A stretch of DNA of 10,085 nt, from positions 1 through 10,085 of the forward strand of contig JBNGDP010000135.1 in assembly GCA_049975345.1 (NCBI GenBank). Reading direction: 5' to 3'. A program made the translations under genes and the position numbers. Position 1 is the first letter of the stretch, and every line of letters starts with the position of its first letter. Positions 1 through 8,286 of this stretch are shown here, one piece after another. Source of the stretch: Oceanipulchritudo sp049975345 (lineage in GTDB: Bacteria > Verrucomicrobiota > Verrucomicrobiia > Opitutales > Oceanipulchritudinaceae). The notes under the pieces were generated by a model, which did not search any database, was not told the origin of the DNA, and saw only the letters and a list, made by a program, of their open reading frames with translations.

Positions 1-1
1 A

Positions 2-1045
2 CAAGCCCGCCGGCGCGCTCCGTGGTTCCACAATTTTCCGGGAAGAACCTTCTTTCTTAAGACCTTGGACTTTAATTCATGTTCAGACAAGGCGGCTGTT
101 CCTGGAGTTAACCGGAATCATCTTCATGAATTGGCCGTGCTAATCCCCCCGCTTCCCGAACAGCGTGCCATCGCCCACGTCCTCGGGTCACTGGATGACA
201 AAATCGAGCTCAACCGCAAGATGAACGCCACTCTGGAGGCGATGGCCCAGACGCTCTTCAAGAGTTGGTTCGTCGACTTCGACCCGGTCATCGACAACGC
301 CCTCGCCGCCGGCAATCCCATCCCCGAGGACTTACAAGCACGCGCCGCCGCCAGGGAATCTTTGGGCTATGCCAGAAAGCCGCTGCCCGAGGATTTGCAG
401 AAGCTCTTTCCCGATTCGTTCCAGCTCACGGAAGAGCTGGGCTGGATTCCGCGGGGGTGGGAGGCTAAGAGCGTATCAAGTGCCCTTTCAATCAATACTA
501 CAGAAAAGCTAAAGAAAGGTACCATCGCTACCCACGCCGACATGAAGGCTCTACCTACAGAGGGGTTTTCCGTGGATGAAGTAGTCAGCAAGCCCTACAA
601 GGGAGGTTCAAAGTTCCGAAATGGCGACGTCTTGTTAGCGCGTATTACCCCCTGCCTTGAGAATGGGAAAACTGCTGTAGTGGATTTTCTCGTTGGCGAT
701 GACGTGGGCTTTGGCTCAACAGAATTTATTGTGCTTCGAGGGAAGCAGGCAATTACAACACCTTTTGTCGCCTGCTTATCCCGACTAAAACAATTTCGGG
801 AGCATTGCATCGCAAGCATGGTCGGGTCCTCCGGGCGCCAAAGAGTCCAGAATGCATGCTTTGACAACTATTACCTAGCACTACCGCTCGATCCACGGCT
901 CTTGAGTGCCTACGATGCTCTCACCCAGCCTCAATTCCAGCGGATCACCCATAATGTACAATTGAACCGCGACCTAGCCAAGACCCGCGACACCCTCCTG
1001 CCGAAACTTCTCTCCGGCGAACTCCGCCTCCCCTTGGATTGTTGA
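2..1045 (+). CDS. hsdS: Type I restriction-modification specificity subunit, 5'-partial
   Basis: The reading frame is open from base 2, so the gene enters from upstream and the TTG at 65 is not a credible start. HsdS recognises the bipartite DNA target and anchors HsdM and HsdR. Visible in order: the end of a first target-recognition domain (SDKAAVPGVNRNHL), the central conserved spacer (PPLPEQRAIAHVLGSLDDKI, then ELNRKMNATLEAMAQTLFKS and WFVDFDPV), a second recognition domain opening with GWIPRGWEAKSV from about base 440 and containing RNGDVLLARITPCLENGK, and the C-terminal conserved helix (TRDTLLPKLLSGEL). The two-domain layout with central and terminal repeats is classic HsdS. hsdR follows after 4 bases, so the two are probably one operon. 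hsdM is not in the window. The target sequence cannot be read from the protein. Confidence 0.95.
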   Translation, partial: QARRRAPWFHNFPGRTFFLKTLDFNSCSDKAAVPGVNRNHLHELAVLIPPLPEQRAIAHVLGSLDDKIELNRKMNATLEAMAQTLFKSWFVDFDPVIDNALAAGNPIPEDLQARAAARESLGYARKPLPEDLQKLFPDSFQLTEELGWIPRGWEAKSVSSALSINTTEKLKKGTIATHADMKALPTEGFSVDEVVSKPYKGGSKFRNGDVLLARITPCLENGKTAVVDFLVGDDVGFGSTEFIVLRGKQAITTPFVACLSRLKQFREHCIASMVGSSGRQRVQNACFDNYYLALPLDPRLLSAYDALTQPQFQRITHNVQLNRDLAKTRDTLLPKLLSGELRLPLDC

Positions 1046-1049
1046 TAAA

Positions 1050-4000
1050 ATGCCCACCCCCAACGAAACCGTCCTTGAAGAGACCTGCCTTGAATGGCTG
1101 GCGGAGCTTGGCTGGGCGGTTGCGCACGGGCCGGATCTGTCGCCCGATGGAGGCAGTTCCGAACGGGAGGATTATGGGCAGGTGCTATTGCTTGGGCGGT
1201 TGCGGGAGGCATTACAGCGCATCAATCCTGAGATTCCGCCTGAAGGGATCGATGATGCCATCAAGAAGCTGACGGTTACTGAGTCGCCGGATCTGGTTGT
1301 CAATAACAAGCAATTCCATCGCTACCTGACGGACGGGGTCGACGTTGAGGTATCGTCAGAAGCCTATGGTGGTCGGCGTCATTGCAAGGTTTGGCTCGTT
1401 GATATTGAAGACCTCGGCAACAACGACTGGCTGGCCCTCAATCAGCTTACGGTCATTGAGAACAAGCGGAACCGACGGGCGGATCTTGTCCTGTATGTCA
1501 ATGGCTTGCCGCTCTGTTTGATGGAGCTGAAAAATCCCGCTTCCGAAAACGCTACCGTACGCCATGCCTTTAATCAGATTCAAACCTACAAGCAGGACAT
1601 CCCTTCCCTCTTTACTTCGAATGCTCTGGTGATCCTCTCCGACGGCTACCAGGCACGCACCGGGACGCTGACCAGCGGATGGGATCGATTCATGCCGTGG
1701 CGGACAATTGACGGGGAGGAGATTCTTCCCAAGGGAACGCCTGAGCTGGAAGCGATGGTCCGGGGGTTGTTTGACCAGAAGCGGTTTCTTGACTACATCC
1801 TGAACTTTATCGTCTTCGAGCAAAACGGCTCGGCCATCATCAAGAAGGCAGCAGCGTATCACCAATACTGGGCGGTGAACAAGGCGCTGGCCTGCACCCT
1901 GTCCGCCTGCGGCCTCGACGCCGATCCCGAACTGCTGATTGGCCGGTTTCCACTGGAGGTGCCTGACGGGACCGTCGAGGAACATGCCAAGACAATCGGC
2001 AAAGGAACGGATCACTTTGGTGGGCGGCGAATTGGCGTGGTCTGGCACACCCAAGGCAGCGGCAAGAGCCTGTCGATGACGTTCTATGCGGGTAAGGTCA
2101 TCCGTCACCCGGCCATGGATAATCCCACCCTTGTGGTGATCACCGACCGCAACGACCTGGATGATCAGTTGTTTGGCACCTTCGCCCTCTGCAGGGATCT
2201 GCTGCGCCAATCACCTGTTCAGGCCGATAGCCGCTCCCACATACGGGATTTGCTGAAGGTGGCGGCGGGTGGTGTCGTCTTCACCACCATCCAGAAGTTT
2301 CTGCCTGACCAAAAGGGGGACAGCTTCCCGTTGCTGTCGGAGCGCAGCAATATCGTGGTGATTGCCGATGAGGCCCATCGCAGCCAGTACGATTTTATCG
2401 ATGGGTTTGCCCGTCACCTACACGATGCCCTGCCCAATGCCTCCTTTATCGGATTTACCGGGACCCCCATTGAGCGAGGTGACCGCAGCACACCGGCGGT
2501 GTTTGGGAATTACATCGACAAGTATGACATTCTCAGGGCCGTCGAGGATGGCGCCACGGTGCCGATCTATTACGAAAGCCGGCTTGCCCGTCTGGAACTT
2601 CGGGAAGATGAATTGCCCCTCATCGATCCTGAGTTTGAGGAAATTACCGAGGGAGAGGAAGACAGTGGCAAACAGCGCTTAAAAACCAAATGGGCGGCAT
2701 TGGAAGCCATGGTCGGGACAGAGCATCGCCTCGGTCTCGTGGCCAATGACCTCATCCAGCACTTTGAAGCGCGGTTGGAAGTCATGGATGGCAAGGCCAT
2801 GATCGTCTGTATGAGCCGGCGTATTTGCGTGGATCTGTATGAGGCGATCCGCAAATTGCGCCCTGACTGGCACAAGGACGACGACGCCACGGGTTCCCTA
2901 AAGATTGTGATGTCCGGCTCCGCTTCCGACGACCCCGATTGGCAACCGCACATTCGAAACAAGGCGGGCCGGGAAGCCATGGCCAAGCGCTTCAAGGATC
3001 CGAATGACCCGCTCAAAGTGGTCATTGTCAGGGATATGTGGCTGACGGGATTTGATTGCCCAAGCCTCCATACGATGTACGTCGACAAGCCCATGAGCGG
3101 ACACAACCTCATGCAGGCAATTGCCCGCGTGAACCGTGTGTTCCGCGACAAGCCCGGCGGATTGGTCGTGGATTACCTTGGCCTAGCCGACTCCCTCAAG
3201 CGGGCACTCTCCGATTACACCGCCAGCGGTGGCCGGGGATCCGCAACGGTCGACCAGGAAGAGGCGGTCAAGGTGTTCATTGAAAAGCATGGTGTAGTCT
3301 GTTCCATCATGCACGGCTTTGATTTCAAAAGCATTATCAAGACGACGGGTGCGGCCCGGTTCAAGGGGGTCACGGAGGCCATGGAGCACATTCTTTCCCT
3401 TGAAGACGGCAAGAAGCGCTTCCTGACAGCGGTTACGGCCATGAGCAAAGCCTTTGCGTTGTCCGTCCCGCATCCCAAGGCCTTGTTCCTGCGGGATGAG
3501 GTTGGCTTGTTCCAGGAGATCCGCACAGCGCTGGTGAAATCCACCGGAGACGAATCAGGGAAATCGCCCGCTGAGATCGACGCCGCCATCAAGCAACTGG
3601 TGTCCCGCGCCATTTCCTCGACCGAAGTCGTCGATGTCTTCCAGGCCGCCGGAATCGATCGGCCCGATATTTCCATTCTCTCGGATGAGTTTCTGGAGGA
3701 CGTAAAACACCTCCCGCAGAAGAATCTCGCCATGGAACTGCTGAAGAAGCTGATCCATGATGAGATCAAGACACGGGCCAGCAGGAACGTCGTGCAGGCC
3801 CGGTCCTTCTCCGAAATGCTGGAGTCCTCCATCAGGAAATATCAGAATCGCGCCATCCAGGCGGCAGAGGTGATCCAGGAATTGATTGAACTGGCCAAGG
3901 AAATTCGCGAATCCCAGCAACGCGGGGCGAAGCTGAAACTCACCGACGACGAAGTGGCCTTCTACGATGCCTTGGCCGACAATGGCAGCGCAGTCAAGGT

Positions 4001-4220
4001 GATGGGCGACGACAAGCTCAAGTTCCTCGCCCAAGAACTCGTCCTGCGCGTCCGGCAGAGCGTCAGCATCGACTGGACCCTCCGCGAAAACGCCCGGGCC
4101 CAGATCCGCGTCCTCGTCAAACGCATCCTTCGCCACTATGGCTACCCGCCTGACATGGAGAAAAAGGCCACCGAGCTGGTCTTGGAGCAGGCCGAAACCC
4201 TCTGCAGGAGTTGGGTATGA
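1050..4220 (+). CDS. hsdR: Type I restriction enzyme R subunit (endonuclease and DNA translocase)
   Basis: Complete 1056-residue protein, a normal HsdR length. HsdR cuts unmethylated DNA after ATP-driven translocation in the HsdR2M2S1 complex. The N-terminal RecB-like nuclease is visible: RADLVLYVNG followed by MELKNPA near residues 143-162 gives the D...ExK site, and FNQIQTYK follows it. The SF2 motor shows Walker A (TQGSGKS, about 335-341), the DEAH box (VIADEAHRSQYD, about 436-447), FTGTP (about 469), WLTGFDCPSLHTMYVDKP, and motif VI QAIARVNR (about 689). A helical C-terminal region ends in AETLCRSWV. All catalytic motifs look intact. The start at 1050 is supported by its position 4 bases after the hsdS stop, although no strong ribosome-binding site is present. 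The stop codon overlaps the ATG of the downstream RT, implying translational coupling. Confidence 0.97.
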   Translation: MPTPNETVLEETCLEWLAELGWAVAHGPDLSPDGGSSEREDYGQVLLLGRLREALQRINPEIPPEGIDDAIKKLTVTESPDLVVNNKQFHRYLTDGVDVEVSSEAYGGRRHCKVWLVDIEDLGNNDWLALNQLTVIENKRNRRADLVLYVNGLPLCLMELKNPASENATVRHAFNQIQTYKQDIPSLFTSNALVILSDGYQARTGTLTSGWDRFMPWRTIDGEEILPKGTPELEAMVRGLFDQKRFLDYILNFIVFEQNGSAIIKKAAAYHQYWAVNKALACTLSACGLDADPELLIGRFPLEVPDGTVEEHAKTIGKGTDHFGGRRIGVVWHTQGSGKSLSMTFYAGKVIRHPAMDNPTLVVITDRNDLDDQLFGTFALCRDLLRQSPVQADSRSHIRDLLKVAAGGVVFTTIQKFLPDQKGDSFPLLSERSNIVVIADEAHRSQYDFIDGFARHLHDALPNASFIGFTGTPIERGDRSTPAVFGNYIDKYDILRAVEDGATVPIYYESRLARLELREDELPLIDPEFEEITEGEEDSGKQRLKTKWAALEAMVGTEHRLGLVANDLIQHFEARLEVMDGKAMIVCMSRRICVDLYEAIRKLRPDWHKDDDATGSLKIVMSGSASDDPDWQPHIRNKAGREAMAKRFKDPNDPLKVVIVRDMWLTGFDCPSLHTMYVDKPMSGHNLMQAIARVNRVFRDKPGGLVVDYLGLADSLKRALSDYTASGGRGSATVDQEEAVKVFIEKHGVVCSIMHGFDFKSIIKTTGAARFKGVTEAMEHILSLEDGKKRFLTAVTAMSKAFALSVPHPKALFLRDEVGLFQEIRTALVKSTGDESGKSPAEIDAAIKQLVSRAISSTEVVDVFQAAGIDRPDISILSDEFLEDVKHLPQKNLAMELLKKLIHDEIKTRASRNVVQARSFSEMLESSIRKYQNRAIQAAEVIQELIELAKEIRESQQRGAKLKLTDDEVAFYDALADNGSAVKVMGDDKLKFLAQELVLRVRQSVSIDWTLRENARAQIRVLVKRILRHYGYPPDMEKKATELVLEQAETLCRSWV
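4206..4210 (+). promoter_or_regulatory. Ribosome-binding site for the reverse transcriptase
   Basis: AGGAG lies inside the last codons of hsdR and ends 6 bases before the ATG at 4217. That ATG overlaps the hsdR stop as ATGA. The site picks ATG 4217 over the in-frame TTG at 4211, which would have no spacing from the Shine-Dalgarno sequence. Confidence 0.75.
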
Positions 4221-4714
4221 GAAACTGCCCTTCAGTAAAACTATCAAAGGACTCAATCACGTGGGCCTGCAAGCACCTTTCCAAGTTTGGAGACACTGAC
4301 ATGCTGCCGGTTCCCATTGAGTACCGGGCAATCTCCCAGCATATCCAACCAATCGCAGACAGAATTGCTGAGGTGGATTTGTCATCTCATTCGTTCGAGG
4401 TTCCCAAACGTGTATCCGTGCCAAAAGTTTCGGGTGGCATACGGATAGCCAGACAACTGTCCCCTATTGACTCCATTATCTATACCGCGATTGCTTTTGA
4501 GGTTTCATCTCTAGTAGAGGCCCAGCGGATTCCTGAGACGCATTGCCAATCATGTTCATACCGCGTAAAGCCGGATGCTACTGGCCGTTTTTTCGCGGAG
4601 GATGAGGGATACAATCATTTCAAAGCTGCCATAAACTCAGCCTTGGAGGATCCAGATATATCTCATGTCGTCACGCTGGACCTCTCTGATTTCTACGGAC
4701 AGATCAGCCACCAC
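4217..4714 (+). pseudogene. Reverse transcriptase (RNA-directed DNA polymerase), N-terminal fragment truncated after motif A
   Basis: About 166 codons read as the N-terminal half of a bacterial RT palm/fingers region. VPKVSGGIRIARQLSPIDSI (about 68-87) matches the RT0-1 segment before the fingers, SYRVKPDATGRFF follows, and VVTLDLSDFYGQI (about 151-163) is motif A with catalytic Asp155. The Y/F-x-D-D motif C and the thumb are absent because the sequence switches at about 4714 to antisense receptor DNA. The same frame stays open to 5293, so a composite product of about 358 residues could be made, but its second part is meaningless. Unlike group II intron RTs, no intron structure is seen. The tight coupling to hsdR suggests the class of stand-alone antiphage RTs, but the subgroup cannot be assigned. 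The fragment is AT-richer than hsdR. Confidence 0.82.
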
Positions 4715-5459
4715 AGTGAACTGGTAATTTGCATTGAGGGTCGCACTATCGAGGGGATGCCACCAGCCCTGCAACCCAACCACCCGGTTTTCAAACTCCG
4801 GAATCTCCGTGAATCCATCTGTGGTGAGATCCAAGCCCTCCCGATCCTGCACGAAACCGTAGGTCGTCAGGCTGTAACGTCCATCAGGATCGACGTAGTC
4901 ACCGCGCACGGAAGCCTCCCAATCACTGGCATCACCCAAAATGCTCTCATAGCCGACAGGGGTTCTGAACCCGGTTGCCACGGGCTCGGCCGTAATCAGG
5001 TTAACGACTCCCGCCATGGCTTCGGGGCCGTAGAGCACGGAGCTGCCCCCTTTCACCACTTCGATGCGGTCGATGAAAATGGCGGGGAACATGTCCGCCC
5101 CATATACTTTCGCCAATCCAGAGTAGAGCGGAGCGCCATCAAAGAGAATGGCGGTGTAGTCGGTGCTGAGTCCCATCAACTGGATCTGGTTCAGCCCGCA
5201 ATTCTGGCAGTCGTTTTCGAATCGCGCGGTGGGAATCAGTTTCAAGGCATCCCGGAACGAGGTAACATTAAAACCCTCCAGATCGCCGGCTAGAACGAGT
5301 TCCGTTTTTACCGGTGCCTCGGTTACGAGGCGCTCGGTACGGGTCCCGGTAACCACCATTGGCTCCAGCTCGACAAGCGGCTCATTACCAGATGGAACCC
5401 CCCGGGCGTTTACGGTTGCACCTGCGGGCGATAAGTGTCTGTAGTACATCTTTCATCAT
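4715..5459 (-). pseudogene. TonB-dependent outer-membrane receptor 1: 3' end lost and probable signal-peptide frameshift
   Basis: The frame running from ATG 5449 reads as a TonB box-like stretch (VELEPMVVTGTRTERL), then a plug domain with CQNCGLNQIQLMGL, FIDRIEVVKGGSSVLYGPEA and MAGVVNLIT, then the first barrel strands ending at NANYQFT (4715). Receptors of this type are usually 600-800 residues, so about two thirds is missing. Beyond 4715 the frame reads antisense RT. The 5449 start gives no signal peptide. An in-frame-shifted ATG pair at 5459/5456 encodes MMKDVLQTLIA; removing one base of the CCC run (plus-strand GGG, 5426-5428) would join this to AGATVNA and restore a signal peptide with an A-x-A-like end. 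The substrate is probably a metal chelate given the adjacent Fur-family gene, but it is not determinable. Confidence 0.78.
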
Positions 5460-5465
5460 TGGCGC

Positions 5466-5481
5466 AACGGATTCTACCGTT
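5466..5481. promoter_or_regulatory. Inverted repeat just upstream of receptor 1, possible operator
   Basis: AACGG-ATTCTA-CCGTT is a perfect 5-bp inverted repeat with a 6-base spacer, 6 bases upstream of the ATG at 5459 and within the divergent region shared with the Fur-family gene. It is a plausible repressor site by position only. It does not match a Fur or Zur consensus that I can recognise, and a 5-bp arm can occur by chance. Confidence 0.25.
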
Positions 5482-5604
5482 TTGTAAAATCGATTTCCGC
5501 CCCGTGAAGGACGAATTGTACCCCGAGAGGGAGAATCTGCGGAAAGTTAATGACCCGCCGCTCCGGGCTTGCCCACAGAATGGAAATGACGTTTACTATT
5601 GGGA

Positions 5605-6039
5605 ATGATGAACGGGGCTCTTTTGAATAAAGTTTCGGAGCGTTTGCGGACGAGTCCACTGCGACTTACCCGCAAGCGGAAACGCATTCTGGGCGCTTTA
5701 ATGGCTTTCGAGCATCCCGTTTCCGCGGCAGAGCTGCGAAATCAGGCGCAGTTGCCGGAGAGCGACTTGGTCACCGTCTATCGCACGTTGGAAGCCTTTG
5801 AAGGAATCGGGATTGTCCAGCGGATTCCCCTCGATACAAACGGACACCTTTTTGAACTCACCGCACCCGACGACCACCATCACCATCTTCTTTGCATTAA
5901 ATGCCACAAGGCCGAACGCATCGACAGGTGCATAGGCGGTGAACTGGAGGAGGAGGCCCGCAAGAGGGGCTTTTCGGCAGTCAAGCACGTGATGGAAGTC
6001 TACGGCATCTGCGCGGATTGTGCTGTGATTGACTCCTGA
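5605..6039 (+). CDS. Fur/Zur/PerR-family metal-responsive transcriptional regulator
   Basis: A 144-residue protein from ATG 5605. ATG 5608 and TTG 5599 are close alternatives, and none has a clear Shine-Dalgarno. The N-terminal winged helix is visible: LRLTRKRKRIL (about 19-29) and the recognition helix region ESDLVTVYRTLEAF (about 52-65). The C-terminal dimerisation and metal domain contains HHHH (91-94), CxxC at 97/100, His128 in KHVMEVYG, and CxxC at 136/139. The two CxxC pairs are the structural zinc site of many Fur-family members. The protein would bind operator DNA when its metal is present, shutting off uptake genes. It lies between two TonB-dependent receptors, which fits a repressor of metal import. 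Whether it senses iron, zinc or peroxide cannot be decided, so no symbol is given. The regulator and receptor 2 converge, with 28 bases between them and no obvious terminator. Confidence 0.92.
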   Translation: MMNGALLNKVSERLRTSPLRLTRKRKRILGALMAFEHPVSAAELRNQAQLPESDLVTVYRTLEAFEGIGIVQRIPLDTNGHLFELTAPDDHHHHLLCIKCHKAERIDRCIGGELEEEARKRGFSAVKHVMEVYGICADCAVIDS

Positions 6040-6067
6040 CTGCGATCTCCCTGAGCAATACGAAAAT

Positions 6068-8239
6068 TCAGAAAGCCAAGGTGGCTTGCACACTGATACT
6101 TCTTCCCGGACTCAAGGCGTAGCCTTTGTAAGTATCGAGAAAGTCGCGATAAGCTTCATCGGTCGCATTTTTCAGTTCCACATCGAAGCGGAAGCGGCCG
6201 ATCGCAAAGCCCAAGCCCATATCCAGAAGGGTGTAGGTATCGGTTGAAGCGGTTCCAAAATTCGGATTACGGTCAAACTGGGAAAACGGCTCCCTTGGCC
6301 CTGCGGAATCCTTGGAGAAAGCATGCCGGATTCCGATCCGGAACTCCGGGTTCTCCAGTTGCCCAAGTCCTTTTCGTTGCAGTTTCAGTTCCAACTGGAT
6401 CTGATCGGCCGGGAGCATCGGCACATCGCTATTGTCGTCAAACTCACCCCTCACCGCCTCGTAAGTGCCACGCAGGGTCATCCATTCGGTGATGTGCCAG
6501 GAGGCCGACAAATCGCCACCATAGAGCAACGCATCTCCCTGGTCGACCTTGAAAACCGGTAGACCCGAACCTGCGTGGGTTGCTCCTGTATCAACAAGGA
6601 AAATGTAGTCCGAGAAATCAGTAACATAGGTGGTTGCGGTCCAATTCACCTTCTTGCCCCGCCAGCGAACCTGGAAATCAGCTCCCAAGGAGGTTTCCTC
6701 CTGAAGGTTGGCCTCGCCAAACTGGAACGCAGCCACGCCACCATGGACGCCGGATGCATAGAGTTCAAAGAGCGTCGGCGCCCGGAAGCCCCGGTTGAGG
6801 TTTGCGGCGAACACCAAGGTGTCGGAAGCCTGAAAAAGCGCTCCGAGCGATGCGGTAACGATATTAAATTCAGTTTCCAGCGCCACAATGACGGGATTCC
6901 CCGAGATCGGATCCCTACGGTTCTCCAGCAGTCCGGGATCGGCCGTCCGGGAAGGGTCGGCCTCCTGCGAGCGGTGGTCAAACCGCAATCCCGCCTCAAA
7001 GGTCCAGGGATTGGAAAAGAACCGCGCAAGCCCGAAAACCGCAAGGTTCTCGACCTGTCCGCCCGGCGACAAGCCGGTCGGACCGCGGGACTCCTGATCT
7101 TCATGGAGCCCTTCAAACCCGAAGGCTCCGGAAAGGCGGTCCTCCCAGTCGCCCCGCATGAATTCGGCCCGAAAAGTGTGACTGTCCCGCTCCAGAATCA
7201 CATCCGGACTAACTACCGGAAGGGGCTGGCCACCGGGATTGGCTTGACGGAAATTCTCATTCCATTGATAGCTGGCTTTCCATGTCCAGTCGTCTCCGAA
7301 CGTGCCGGCGCCTTCCGCATGTATCTGGTTGTTTACCAGGTCAACACCGATGCCGCCACCGCTGGGCAGCAGGTAGTTGTTTTCGTGATCCCAACGCTCG
7401 TAGCGCAGGGTGAATTCGGAGGGCCCAATCCGGTAGCCGCCTTTTACAAAGCCGTTCCATTGTTCGTAATCGGTAAAATCCAACTCGCCGTCAAAGCGCG
7501 GTACATCCGAAGGCTGCCCACTTGGGCTCTGACCATTCCAGGTTTCCGTTTCCGGCACATGCAGGTTGCCTGCGTCACGCCGTACCAGACCTCCCACGAT
7601 ACCGAAACGCTGGTTGCCAAATGCAAAGTCCAGCGCGCCCGTGTTCACTCGGTTGCCGCTTTCATAGCGGTACGTCGCACTGCCTTTGGCTTCAGGCTCG
7701 CCGCTGTCAGCAAAGCGGATCTCGGGGCTCATGGCATTGATGGCACCACCAAAGGCATCAGAGCCGTACAGTATCGAGGAAACGCCGCGGACCACCTCGA
7801 CTCTTTCCAAGAGGAAGGGATCAATATTCGGTGGATGCCGTACCCCGAACTGCTGGTAGTTGACCCCGATACCATCCTGTAAAACACGAATTCGATTGCC
7901 GGATAAACCCCGTATGACGGGCAACCCTACACCGCTGCCCGTATTGACCGTGGCTATACCGGGCAGGTGATCCAGAGTGGTGCCCAGACTGGCCGTTTGC
8001 CGGTACCCTTTCTCATCCCCGGCGAGGAAGGTGATATCGGAGGCTGCAAGAAAGGCAGGAAGCGGCGTCGCCGTCCCGGTCACCACAAGGGGTTCCAGCT
8101 CGACAATGAAGTCCTCGTTGTTGGCTGACGAAGACAAGAATGCCATACCGTTTTCCTGCCCGGAGGCATGTATAGAGCCAGTGCCCAAGACGATTGGCAG
8201 CAGCGTGACTATCCGGATGCACAGGAGGTTCGATTTCAT
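6068..8239 (-). CDS. TonB-dependent outer-membrane receptor 2, complete
   Basis: A 723-residue receptor that imports a scarce substrate across the outer membrane using TonB energy. The N-terminus (MKSNLLCIRIVTLLPIVLGT followed by GSIHAS) is a signal peptide with a long hydrophobic core. A TonB box-like VELEPLVVTGT follows near residue 46. The plug domain contains LDHLPGIATVNTGSG, PVIRGLSGNRIRVLQDGIGV, PFLLERVEVVRGVSSILYGS and DAFGGAINAM. The remainder is a repetitive beta-barrel with strands such as TLRYERWDHEN and GLRFDHRSQEAD, and the protein ends in SISVQATLAF with the C-terminal Phe expected for BAM-dependent insertion. No frameshift is apparent. A short AAGGA precedes the ATG with close spacing. 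Its N-terminal box resembles that of receptor 1. The Fur-family neighbour suggests a metal chelate, heme or zinc substrate, but the substrate cannot be read from the sequence. Confidence 0.95.
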   Translation of the reverse strand: MKSNLLCIRIVTLLPIVLGTGSIHASGQENGMAFLSSSANNEDFIVELEPLVVTGTATPLPAFLAASDITFLAGDEKGYRQTASLGTTLDHLPGIATVNTGSGVGLPVIRGLSGNRIRVLQDGIGVNYQQFGVRHPPNIDPFLLERVEVVRGVSSILYGSDAFGGAINAMSPEIRFADSGEPEAKGSATYRYESGNRVNTGALDFAFGNQRFGIVGGLVRRDAGNLHVPETETWNGQSPSGQPSDVPRFDGELDFTDYEQWNGFVKGGYRIGPSEFTLRYERWDHENNYLLPSGGGIGVDLVNNQIHAEGAGTFGDDWTWKASYQWNENFRQANPGGQPLPVVSPDVILERDSHTFRAEFMRGDWEDRLSGAFGFEGLHEDQESRGPTGLSPGGQVENLAVFGLARFFSNPWTFEAGLRFDHRSQEADPSRTADPGLLENRRDPISGNPVIVALETEFNIVTASLGALFQASDTLVFAANLNRGFRAPTLFELYASGVHGGVAAFQFGEANLQEETSLGADFQVRWRGKKVNWTATTYVTDFSDYIFLVDTGATHAGSGLPVFKVDQGDALLYGGDLSASWHITEWMTLRGTYEAVRGEFDDNSDVPMLPADQIQLELKLQRKGLGQLENPEFRIGIRHAFSKDSAGPREPFSQFDRNPNFGTASTDTYTLLDMGLGFAIGRFRFDVELKNATDEAYRDFLDTYKGYALSPGRSISVQATLAF

Positions 8240-8286
8240 GGTCCTTAATGAAAGTTGCTTGCATTAGCGGTCAAGACTCTTTTCTG

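Noticed and set aside
1356..2210. 284-codon open frame on the - strand inside hsdR
   Set aside because: It lies fully antisense to the intact, motif-rich hsdR and shows no recognisable domain; it is a by-product of codon bias. The same holds for other long antisense frames within hsdR such as 3215-3832 and 3555-4256.
6040..6067. Bidirectional terminator between the convergent regulator and receptor 2
   Set aside because: The 28-base gap has no inverted repeat or T-run that would support an intrinsic terminator.
6575..7882. 435-codon + strand open frame opposite receptor 2
   Set aside because: Antisense shadow of the complete TonB receptor; it has no family-like motifs, and the receptor frame explains the sequence fully.
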